DNA from: CAYSCX01 sp964429575
GTDB taxonomy: Bacteria; Desulfobacterota; Binatia; Binatales; Binataceae
Length of the DNA: 21,554 bases
Direction: 5' to 3'
Assembly (NCBI GenBank): GCA_964429575.1
Contig: CAYSCX010000037.1
Coordinates: 1-21,554 of the forward strand
Shown here: positions 1 through 6,381 of the stretch, piece by piece
Numbering within the stretch: position 1 is the first letter of the stretch
Layout: every line of letters begins with the position of its first letter
The notes under the pieces: model-generated
The model's input: only the letters and a program-made list of their open reading frames with translations
Told to the model about the DNA's origin: nothing
The model's database searches: none
Position numbers and translations under genes: made by a program

Positions 1-36
1 TTCACGCGCGAGGCGCTCGCGAAGGCGGGACACTGA
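1..36 (+). CDS. 3' end of an upstream CDS, cut by the window edge
   Basis: Reading frame 1 is open from the first base to a TGA at 34-36 and gives an 11-residue tail ending in KAGH. Third codon positions are mostly G or C, like the genes that follow. The stretch is too short to identify a family. It could equally be non-coding, so this is only a possible C-terminus of a gene lying outside the window. Confidence 0.35.
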   Translation, partial: FTREALAKAGH

Positions 37-68
37 GACGTATCTGCTCGCATCTGATTCTTCGCGCG

Positions 69-115
69 GGAACCGTCGAGGCGCTTGAACGGTTTATTCA
101 ACTGATCGGCATAAT
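69..115 (+). promoter_or_regulatory. Candidate promoter and dyad upstream of bufA
   Basis: Two promoter readings overlap here. A sigma70-like pair is TTGAAC (85-90) and CATAAT (110-115), with a long 19-nt spacer. An ECF-sigma-like reading is GGAACC (69-74) with CGGTTT (90-95) about 16 nt later; known bufferin operons can be under ECF sigma control. A small dyad, TTGAA-N7-TTCAA (85-89 and 97-101), lies over the sigma70 -35 and could be an operator. The sequence does not show which reading is right. A start near 122 would give a leader of about 50 nt. Confidence 0.3.
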
Positions 116-173
116 TTTCGGATCCGGTCTCGAAAAATCCGCAATCAATAGTTCGCGAAAAAGGAGATCCACG

Positions 174-470
174 ATGAAGTCGAACCAGACCCGACTCGCC
201 GGCGCCATGCTCGCCACCGCAGCGGCATTCGCGTTTCTTTCCAGCCCTGCGTTCGCAGCGGACGCACCCAAAGGCGACGCCGGCAAGGGCAGCGTCAAGT
301 GCGTAGGCGGCAACTCATGTAAGGGCCACAGCGAATGCGCGAGCGCCGGAAGTTCATGCAACGGCCAGAATTCCTGCAAGGGCAAGGGTTATGTGTCGAC
401 CGCGAGCGCGGAGGAATGCACCGCAGCGGGTGGCACGCCCGAGACGCAAGCGCCGGCGCAAAAGATGTAA
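174..470 (+). CDS. bufA2: Bufferin-like RiPP precursor, BufA2 type (secreted, six cysteines)
   Basis: Small 98-residue precursor. Residues 1-28 form a Sec-type signal peptide with an AFA cleavage motif. The mature part carries six cysteines (C43, C49, C55, C62, C68, C82) in a regular spacing, with two NSCKG units (47-51 and 66-70) and glycine and lysine between them. This matches my recollection of BufA2-type bufferin precursors, whose cysteines are converted by an MNIO (DUF692) enzyme into copper-binding heterocycles. The protein is then exported to sequester metal in the periplasm. A strong AAGGAG site (160-165) fixes the start. The cognate enzyme genes bufB and bufC lie downstream, but a tlpA-like gene intervenes. 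The metal and the exact modification are inferred from the family, not visible here. Confidence 0.85.
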   Translation: MKSNQTRLAGAMLATAAAFAFLSSPAFAADAPKGDAGKGSVKCVGGNSCKGHSECASAGSSCNGQNSCKGKGYVSTASAEECTAAGGTPETQAPAQKM

Positions 471-473
471 CGG

Positions 474-529
474 CGCTCTGCGCCCACTGGCAGAGCGGGC
501 GTTCGCCCTCGGTGCGCGGGCGCCCGCTC
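474..529 (+). promoter_or_regulatory. Competing hairpins after bufA (attenuator- or processing-like)
   Basis: Two perfect inverted repeats share a segment. CGCTCTGC (474-481) pairs with GCAGAGCG (490-497), and GAGCGGGCG (493-501) pairs with CGCCCGCTC (521-529). They overlap at 493-497, so only one can form fully at a time. No T-run follows, so this is not a classical terminator. A role in partial read-through or in stabilising the bufA mRNA end is inference. Confidence 0.4.
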
Positions 530-616
530 CGCATTGTCTCGCGAGGATTCAGTTGATACTCCGGTCATTCGATGGACCGGTCTTCATCCGTAATTCAAAC
601 CTCCGCTTGTGCTGAT

Positions 617-1306
617 ATGTCCGTCACCGCACCGCGCCTTCAACTACCGATTCGCGTGACGATCGTCGCGCTCGCCGTGGGCGCGGCGATGATCGTCGCA
701 TCATGCGGCAGGTCGGACACCGAGGCGTCTCCCGCCCAGCGCGCGCCGGCTTCCACAGAGCCGCAATCCGCACCGTCACCGCCCGATGCGACCGAGCCGC
801 CCGACACCTCGACGCGCCGGGCAGGGTCCTATCTCGACTTCACGTTGCGCGGCGTCAACGGCATGCCGGTGAAGCTGGGAGCGATGCGCGGCAAACCGGT
901 AATTCTCGACTTCTGGGCAACCTGGTGCAGACCGTGCCGGCGTGAGATGCCGGAGTTGAATCGCATCTACGACCAATATCGCGCCCAAGGTCTCGAAGTG
1001 ATCGGAATCTCTGTGGACACGATCAAGGGCGATGGTGTCCGCGCGGTCGCACCGTTCATCAAGGAATTTGGGATCAAGTATCCAATCGTGATGGCCGACC
1101 AGGACATGGTCGACCGGCTTGGAGTATTCGGCATTCCAACCACGCTGTTCATCGATCCCGCGGGCGGACTGGTCGCGCGTGTCGACGGCGTCGGCGGTCC
1201 CGGCATGCTGCGGACCTCAGCGGAAAAATTGATGAAGTCGGCGAAGGCGCCCAGGCGAATGAAGCCGGCGCCGGGCGAAAAGGAACCCGAGACGGCTGAC
1301 ATCTAG
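617..1306 (+). CDS. TlpA-like thioredoxin-fold lipoprotein
   Basis: From the ATG at 617 the protein has 229 residues. A basic n-region and a hydrophobic stretch end in a VASC lipobox with the lipid-accepting cysteine at residue 30. A proline/serine-rich linker (about 35-65) leads to a TlpA/AlkyI hydroperoxide reductase-type thioredoxin domain, with the redox motif CRPC at 104-107 in a WATWC context and a cis-proline in GIPTTLF near residue 174. Family members reduce or shuttle electrons to exported cysteines or metal centres outside the inner membrane. An in-frame ATG at 572 would add 15 residues, but neither start has a good ribosome site; 617 gives a more typical lipoprotein signal length. 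The stop is 20 nt before bufB, so it is very likely in the bufferin operon. A role in keeping bufferin cysteines reduced or loading copper is inference. Confidence 0.85.
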   Translation: MSVTAPRLQLPIRVTIVALAVGAAMIVASCGRSDTEASPAQRAPASTEPQSAPSPPDATEPPDTSTRRAGSYLDFTLRGVNGMPVKLGAMRGKPVILDFWATWCRPCRREMPELNRIYDQYRAQGLEVIGISVDTIKGDGVRAVAPFIKEFGIKYPIVMADQDMVDRLGVFGIPTTLFIDPAGGLVARVDGVGGPGMLRTSAEKLMKSAKAPRRMKPAPGEKEPETADI

Positions 1307-1326
1307 CCTTCCGCGGTGCGGCGCCG

Positions 1327-2202
1327 ATGCGCGCGCCGATGCAAATGAATCGCGCGGACTTTCCATTTCTTGGCTTTGGAGTGGGACTTCGCCGTTCCCA
1401 CTACGCGCACATCATCGACGCGCGCCCGCGCATCGACTGGTTCGAGGTCATCTCCGAAAACTTCATGGTCCCCGGCGGCCGCCCGCTTCAGGTGCTCGAG
1501 GCGGTGCGCGCCAACTACCCGATCGTGTTGCACGGGGTGTCGCTCTCTATCGGCTCCACCGACCCGCTCAACCGCGGCTATCTGCGCGAACTGCGCGACC
1601 TTGCGCGCCGCTTCGAGCCCGCCTGGATCTCCGATCACCTGTGCTGGACCGGCGTCGGCGGGCGCAACCTGCACGATTTGCTGCCGCTACCGTACACCGG
1701 CGAGACGGTGCGACACGTCGCGGCGAGGATTAGGGACGTCCAGGATTTTCTCGGCCGGCGCATCCTGATCGAGAACGTTTCGAGTTACATGCAGTTCACG
1801 GATTCGAACTTGACGGAGTGGCAGTTCCTCGCAGCGGTCGCCGACGAAGCCGACTGCGCGATCCTGCTCGACGTCAACAACATCTTCGTCAGCGCGTTCA
1901 ATCACGGCTTCGACGCGCACACCTACATCGACTCGGTGCCGGTCGGACGCGTCGCGCAGTTCCATCTCGCGGGCCACAGCGATCACGGCACCCACCTGCT
2001 CGACACGCATGATCATCCCGTTCGCGGCGAGGTATGGGCGCTCTACGAGCGCGCGGTGCGGCGATTCGGGAACGTCGCGTCGCTGATCGAGTGGGATGAC
2101 AACATTCCGGAGTTCGACGTTCTGCTCGCGGCCGCCGAACGTGCGCGCGCGATCCACAACTCCGTCGAACGCGGCGCGAACAGCCATGGCGCACGCTCTT
2201 AA
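1327..2202 (+). CDS. bufB: DUF692 / MNIO family multinuclear iron enzyme, bufferin-modifying BufB
   Basis: This 291-residue protein is a full-length DUF692 (MNIO, MbnB-like) TIM-barrel enzyme. The characteristic blocks are all present: FEVISENFM (39-47), LHGVSLSIG (68-76), SDHLCW (102-107), IENVS (148-152), LLDVNN (180-185), FHLAGHSDHGTHLLDTHDHP (212-231) and IEWDDNIPEF (254-263). They supply the expected metal ligands (H69, D103/H104, E149, D182, H213, H217, D226, H228, E255). MNIO enzymes use two or three iron ions and oxygen to modify cysteines in a ribosomal peptide, here most likely BufA. In-frame ATGs at 1339 and 1345 are alternative starts, and the last would begin MNRADF. The gene overlaps bufC by 17 nt, implying translational coupling. 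Confidence 0.93.
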   Translation: MRAPMQMNRADFPFLGFGVGLRRSHYAHIIDARPRIDWFEVISENFMVPGGRPLQVLEAVRANYPIVLHGVSLSIGSTDPLNRGYLRELRDLARRFEPAWISDHLCWTGVGGRNLHDLLPLPYTGETVRHVAARIRDVQDFLGRRILIENVSSYMQFTDSNLTEWQFLAAVADEADCAILLDVNNIFVSAFNHGFDAHTYIDSVPVGRVAQFHLAGHSDHGTHLLDTHDHPVRGEVWALYERAVRRFGNVASLIEWDDNIPEFDVLLAAAERARAIHNSVERGANSHGARS

Positions 2203-2998
2203 ACCGCTCCAGGAGCTGCTCTACCGGCTCATCACCGCGTCGGGCGGCGTGTCGGAGGGGCTCGCCGAAGAGCGCGATCTCAGCCGTGACGACCTTGACG
2301 CGCTCATCCGCGCCGATGCGCGTCTGTCAGCCGTTGATCACCTCGACATCTACGCGAACATGTATTTCTACCGCCTCCTCGACGTCCTGAAGGAGGACTA
2401 TCCCGCAACGTTGGCGGTGGTCGGACCCGATCATTTTCATAACCTCGCGACCGGCTATCTGCTCGTCAATCGCCCGCACCATCCGTCATTGCTCTACGCG
2501 GGCGCGCATTTGCCCGATTTCCTGCGGACGCATCCGCTGCACGCGGCGTTTCCGTTCCTCCCCGATCTCGCGCGGCTCGAGCGTGCGCAGACCGATGTGT
2601 TCGTAGCGCTCGATGCGGCCGCGCTCGATGAAACTGCGATGCGCGCGATCGCTCCCGAAATGTGGGCGGCTTTCTCCCTGCGCACGCATCCAGCGGTCCA
2701 GACTATCGACCTCGAGTGGCGAGTCGACGGCGTCGTTCGTGCGGTCGAGGATGGCGCACAGTGGCACGCACCCGGGCATGCTCCGGTGACGGTGCTCGTT
2801 TGGCGGATGTACGGGCGCGCGCATCTTCGCGACGTCGACGCATTCGAGCGCGGCGCTCTGCTCGCAGCGCGCGACGGCGCTCCGTTTGCAATCCTCTGCG
2901 AGCACGCGGCGCAAGCGCTCCCGTCGATCGATGCGCCGGCGAGGATCGCGTCAATGCTCGCGCGCTGGCTCGCCGACGGTCTAATCGTCGCCGCCTGA
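2186..2998 (+). CDS. bufC: DUF2063 protein, BufC-like partner of the MNIO enzyme
   Basis: This 270-residue protein has the DUF2063 N-terminal helical domain. The block LDIYANMYFYRLLDVLKEDY lies at about 53-72 and is followed by ATLAVVG and an FHNLATGYL segment typical of the family. In bufferin and methanobactin-type loci, DUF2063 or MbnC-like proteins form a heterodimer with the MNIO enzyme and help bind the precursor. The start is the ATG at 2186 inside the end of bufB; longer in-frame openings upstream are the bufB antisense-free alternative frame and lack family similarity. The C-terminal third is more divergent, as is usual. The 17-nt overlap with bufB supports production of the two partners together. 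Confidence 0.9.
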   Translation: MAHALKPLQELLYRLITASGGVSEGLAEERDLSRDDLDALIRADARLSAVDHLDIYANMYFYRLLDVLKEDYPATLAVVGPDHFHNLATGYLLVNRPHHPSLLYAGAHLPDFLRTHPLHAAFPFLPDLARLERAQTDVFVALDAAALDETAMRAIAPEMWAAFSLRTHPAVQTIDLEWRVDGVVRAVEDGAQWHAPGHAPVTVLVWRMYGRAHLRDVDAFERGALLAARDGAPFAILCEHAAQALPSIDAPARIASMLARWLADGLIVAA

Positions 2999-3045
2999 GC
3001 GCGCCCGCTCCGCGCGTGATTACGACATCACGACGCGATAAGTTG

Positions 3046-4161
3046 GTGCGCGGTCGAACCTTGGCACTCAACTCAATCAAGGTCGAACACCTGGGGTCGC
3101 ACGCGGCGTTCGAGGAGTTCGCGCGCTTGCCATTGCGCGTGTACGGCGGTCGCGATGCGTGGTGGCCGCCCGACGTGCAAAACGAAATCGACCTGCTCGC
3201 CGGGCGCAGCCCCTTCGCCGGCTTTCTGGAAATTCGGCCAATCTGCGCGCGCCGCGACGGGCGAACCGTGGCGCGCGTGTGCGCGGTCATCAATCGTCGT
3301 CACAACGAACACTGGAACGAAGCGCTCGGCCTGCTGACGCACTTCGAGGCGCTCGAAGCCGAAGACCCGGCGGTTGCCGCGATGCTCGACGACGCGATCG
3401 AATGGCTGCGCGGTCGCCAGATGCGCGCGGTGCGGAGCGGCTTCGCGGCGTTTCTCGACTATCCTTACTCGATCGACAACTACGGGCGGCTTCCATCATT
3501 CTTGCTGCGTGCAAATCCCGCCTCCTACCACCGCCACTTCAAGGACGCGGGCTTCGTGACCGAGCGCGGACACGCCGACTTTACCGCGGAACTCTCGCCC
3601 GATCTGGTTGCGCGCTATCAAAATATCGTGGCCGGCGCGCGCGCAGGCGACGTCGCCATCCGGACTTGGCGCGAGTTTGGATTTCTCGCGGCGATCGACG
3701 CGTGGACCGGCGTCACCAATGCCGCGTTCGCGCGGCACTGGGGTTGGTACCCCATCAAGCGAACCGAAGTGCGCCCGATGTTGACCTCGCTGTGGGACAC
3801 GCCGGTCGCCGACCTCTCGATCATCGCCGCGAAGGATGGGGAGCCGATCGGAACGGTCTTCTCGGTGCCGGACTTCAGTCAGGCGCTCGCCAGTGTACGG
3901 CCCGGCGTCAAATTGGACGCCGATCTCGGCGGCGGGACGCGCGGCGCATTGATCAACATCGGCGTACTCCAGAATGCACGCGGACGCGGAGTGGCGGTCG
4001 CAATGGCCGCGCGGTCGTTTTTGGAGATGGCGAACCGGGGCATCCGTTTCGCCGGCTACACTCTGGTGCTCGACGACAATTGGCCGTCGCGCCGCACCGC
4101 CGCCGCGCTCGGCGCGCGCGTGACCAGCAACTTCGTGACCTACCGCCGCGACCTCCGCTGA
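3046..4161 (+). CDS. GNAT-fold protein, YghO-like (N-acyltransferase superfamily)
   Basis: About 371 residues. The N-terminal half has the pattern I associate with YghO-like GNAT proteins: a YGGRDAWWPPD block, SPFAG, ARRDGRTVARVCAVINRRHNE, a THFEALEAEDPAVAAMLDDA stretch and WLRGRQMRAVRSG. The C-terminal half has a second acyltransferase-like segment with an RGRGVAVAMA acyl-CoA loop followed by a strand and ALGARVTSNFVTYRRD. The substrate is unknown. There is no ATG start: GTG at 3046 was chosen, with GTG 3016, TTG 3043 and TTG 3061 possible, and no clear ribosome site. The open frame extends far upstream inside bufC, but that part is arginine-rich and is a shadow of bufC. The spacing from bufC (under 65 nt for any start) puts it in the same transcription unit. 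Confidence 0.75.
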   Translation: MRGRTLALNSIKVEHLGSHAAFEEFARLPLRVYGGRDAWWPPDVQNEIDLLAGRSPFAGFLEIRPICARRDGRTVARVCAVINRRHNEHWNEALGLLTHFEALEAEDPAVAAMLDDAIEWLRGRQMRAVRSGFAAFLDYPYSIDNYGRLPSFLLRANPASYHRHFKDAGFVTERGHADFTAELSPDLVARYQNIVAGARAGDVAIRTWREFGFLAAIDAWTGVTNAAFARHWGWYPIKRTEVRPMLTSLWDTPVADLSIIAAKDGEPIGTVFSVPDFSQALASVRPGVKLDADLGGGTRGALINIGVLQNARGRGVAVAMAARSFLEMANRGIRFAGYTLVLDDNWPSRRTAAALGARVTSNFVTYRRDLR

Positions 4162-4167
4162 CTTGCG

Positions 4168-5190
4168 ATGACTACCTGGGCACCTGATTCGGCCAGCATC
4201 GCGCGAACGGAGCCCACGATCGTCGCCGCCGCGACTCCGTCGGCGAACTTCAGGCTGCGAATCGCATCCGAGATTCTGGCGCTCGCCTATATCTCAATCA
4301 TCGCGGCGACCGCCAACCTCACCGGCGCGTTCTATGTGATGTTTCCCGAACTCGGCGCGCTCGCCTACGACGTTCTAACCCGCCCGCGCGGCCGCTGGTG
4401 CAATGCTCCCTTCCACCTTGCCACGACGCCGGCGCTGACCGGCGTGATCGGAATCGTAATCACTCGAAACTTGCCGTACGGATTGCCGTCGATTGCCGCC
4501 ACGGTCGCCGGCGCGCTCGTGGTGATGCTTGGACTCGGCTCGCCGATCGCTCCGTCGATTTCGGCCGGCCTGCTTCCACTTACGGTAGATGTTCAGAGCT
4601 GGTGGTACCCTCCCGGCGTCCTGTTCGGCACGGTTCTGCTTACGGGTATATCCCTCTTATGGAAGCCGTTCCTGCTGAGCCGCGGCTACCGCGCAATTCC
4701 GACCGACGAAGGCTCGCATCCGCATTCACCCGCCCCGCATCCACGCGCGCTTCATTGGATGGTCTCGCTCTTTGGGTTCGTTGCGGTCGCGACCGGCGCC
4801 GTCTATCTCACTGGCCACCGCTTCGTGCTGTTTCCGCCGTTGGTCGTGATCGGTTACGAGATGATGCGCCATCCGTCGCAGTGCCCATGGGCGCACCGTG
4901 TCGCACGGCTCCCCATCGTCTGCTTCATCGCCGCCGTCGCAGGACTGTTGTTCCACGACTCGGTGGGCGTCAACCCGCTCGGCGCGGCGCTCAGCATGGC
5001 GTGCGGAATCGGCGCGATGCGTGCGCTCGACGTTCACGTACCGCCCGCATTGGCCGTCGCGCTGCTGCCGATGGTCATGGACACCCCGACCGTTGCATAC
5101 CCCGTCGCGGTCGCATTCGGCGCCACCCTGCTGGCGCTGTGGTTCGCGGCGTTCCGATGGTTCCTGTTACGCGACGCACCGGCGGACTGA
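4168..5190 (+). CDS. HPP-like integral membrane protein with two repeated halves
   Basis: This 340-residue hydrophobic protein has roughly eight membrane segments in two halves split by a hydrophilic HPHSPAPHPRA loop near residues 188-198. Each half carries an FPxL(x)xxxYxxxxxP entry (FPELGALAYDVLTRP; FPPLVVIGYEMMRHP), then membrane helices, then a PxxxAxLLPxxxD segment (SISAGLLPLTVD; PALAVALLPMVMD). This fits the HPP family (PF04982), whose members usually have one four-helix unit, so this looks like an internal duplication. Some HPP proteins transport nitrite; the substrate here is unknown. The gene starts 6 nt after the GNAT gene and so probably shares the bufferin-locus transcript. It may occupy the membrane-partner place often held by a DoxX-like BufD, but that is inference. 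Confidence 0.7.
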   Translation: MTTWAPDSASIARTEPTIVAAATPSANFRLRIASEILALAYISIIAATANLTGAFYVMFPELGALAYDVLTRPRGRWCNAPFHLATTPALTGVIGIVITRNLPYGLPSIAATVAGALVVMLGLGSPIAPSISAGLLPLTVDVQSWWYPPGVLFGTVLLTGISLLWKPFLLSRGYRAIPTDEGSHPHSPAPHPRALHWMVSLFGFVAVATGAVYLTGHRFVLFPPLVVIGYEMMRHPSQCPWAHRVARLPIVCFIAAVAGLLFHDSVGVNPLGAALSMACGIGAMRALDVHVPPALAVALLPMVMDTPTVAYPVAVAFGATLLALWFAAFRWFLLRDAPAD

Positions 5191-5235
5191 TACCGCGCGC
5201 CCGATTAGTACGTATTGGGCACAAAGGAATTGTAC

Positions 5236-5904
5236 ATGCGCTATACAGCTCGAACGCTTCTCGCCGTGGCCGCAACACTCTGGCTGGCAGGATGCGCAAT
5301 CGCTTCGGCGCCGATCAAAGACCAGCCGCGCACCGTCGTGTCGCCGATTCCGGGCAACCTGACCGTCGGCGCACAATCAGCTGCTCCGGTCGGCGACGTG
5401 TTGCCGGTCCACGTGTCGGTCGCGAATGGCAGCGATGTACCGCGGCGGATCGTGCCCAGCCAGGTATTCGCGCTCGATGAAAACGGCAACCGCGTCGCAC
5501 CACTGGCGACCGGTGAAGCGGCGCGACAGGCCGGCAATGCGGTTGAATTGCGCTCGGCGCTCACCGGCGCCGCCGTGAGCGGAGTCGCGGTCGGTGCGCT
5601 CGGCGCTGGACTTGGCGCGGCGGCGGGCGCGGCACTCGGAGCCCCCGGCACAGGCGCGATCCTAGGCAGCGTGATCGGCGGTGGCAGCGGAATCATCCGC
5701 GGCGCGCAGCGAAGTCAGCAGAAGGCCGACCGCGAAGCGGACCAGCAAATCGGCGCCCTCGCGCTGCGCCCCGAGGAGGTCCGGCGCGACTTTACCGTGA
5801 GCGGCTACGTGTTCTACCCCAAGGGAACCTATCGTGAAATCGAGGTGCTGCTAATCGATGGCGAAACCGGAGACACCGAGGTGTACCGCGCGCCGATTCG
5901 CTGA
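5236..5904 (+). CDS. Glycine-zipper lipoprotein
   Basis: 222 residues from the ATG at 5236, which follows an AAAGGA site (5222-5227). A TTG start 7 codons upstream is less likely. The signal peptide ends in LAGC, with the lipidated cysteine at residue 20. A middle region of mixed strands (about 35-100) is followed by a glycine/alanine zipper (about 115-155: ALGAGLGAAAGAALG, ILGSVIGGGSGIIRGAQ), a short basic helix and a C-terminal strand region. Such proteins sit in the outer membrane or periplasm, and the zipper can insert in membranes. The specific role is unknown. It lies 45 nt after the HPP-like gene and could be the end of that unit or have its own promoter. Confidence 0.75.
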   Translation: MRYTARTLLAVAATLWLAGCAIASAPIKDQPRTVVSPIPGNLTVGAQSAAPVGDVLPVHVSVANGSDVPRRIVPSQVFALDENGNRVAPLATGEAARQAGNAVELRSALTGAAVSGVAVGALGAGLGAAAGAALGAPGTGAILGSVIGGGSGIIRGAQRSQQKADREADQQIGALALRPEEVRRDFTVSGYVFYPKGTYREIEVLLIDGETGDTEVYRAPIR

Positions 5905-5916
5905 ACTACCCTCGCG

Positions 5917-6381
5917 CTATCCGCCCCGTTTGATGCCCGGCGGTACCTTCCAGTCCTTCGCGGCCAACTCTCGATTGCGCTGTGAGAATTCCCACCGGTG
6001 TCCTTCGAGATCGGCCGCGCGGTAGATTCGGCCGCCCCAGAATCCATCCTCCGGTTCCGAAATAATGGTCGCGCCAGCCGCCTTCGCCTGCGCGAAATGC
6101 CGATCGACGTCATCGACATAAACCTTGAGCGACTGCGTCGCCGCGCCGACGATCTGGGGACTTCGCACCTCGTGCCCGCCAGAGGTCGAAAGCTGAATCA
6201 GGCCATCGCCCAACTCCATCCACGCGAGCACAAACCCGTTGCCGGTGAGACGCGCGTCGGCACGCTCCCGAAAGCCGAATGCTCCGCTCAGCCATTCGAT
6301 AGCCCCAGGAACATCTTCGTAGGCCAGTGATGGAACGATCTCGGGAGTGTCCCACAGATCGTTTTTCGCCGTGACGGTCAT
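5917..6381 (-). CDS. VOC-family (glyoxalase/bleomycin-resistance fold) protein
   Basis: This 154-residue protein has two beta-alpha-beta-beta-beta units typical of the VOC superfamily: SLAYEDVPGAIEWLSGAFGF and WMELGDGLIQLS, then LKVYVDDVDRHFAQAKAAGA and GGRIYRAADLEGHRWEFSQR. The ending LEGHRWEF supplies the usual glutamate metal ligand. Members bind a divalent metal and act as lyases, isomerases, dioxygenases or binding proteins; the substrate cannot be told. The start ATG (6381-6379) overlaps the TGA of the upstream gene in an ATGA arrangement, so the two are translationally coupled. The longer open frame upstream is a shadow of that gene. The 3' end is 12 nt from the convergent lipoprotein gene. 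Confidence 0.85.
   Translation of the reverse strand: MTVTAKNDLWDTPEIVPSLAYEDVPGAIEWLSGAFGFRERADARLTGNGFVLAWMELGDGLIQLSTSGGHEVRSPQIVGAATQSLKVYVDDVDRHFAQAKAAGATIISEPEDGFWGGRIYRAADLEGHRWEFSQRNRELAAKDWKVPPGIKRGG

Noticed and set aside
2662..3045. N-terminal extension of the GNAT gene into bufC
   Set aside because: It overlaps the well-supported end of bufC in another frame and is arginine/alanine-rich low-complexity sequence typical of a GC-rich shadow frame.
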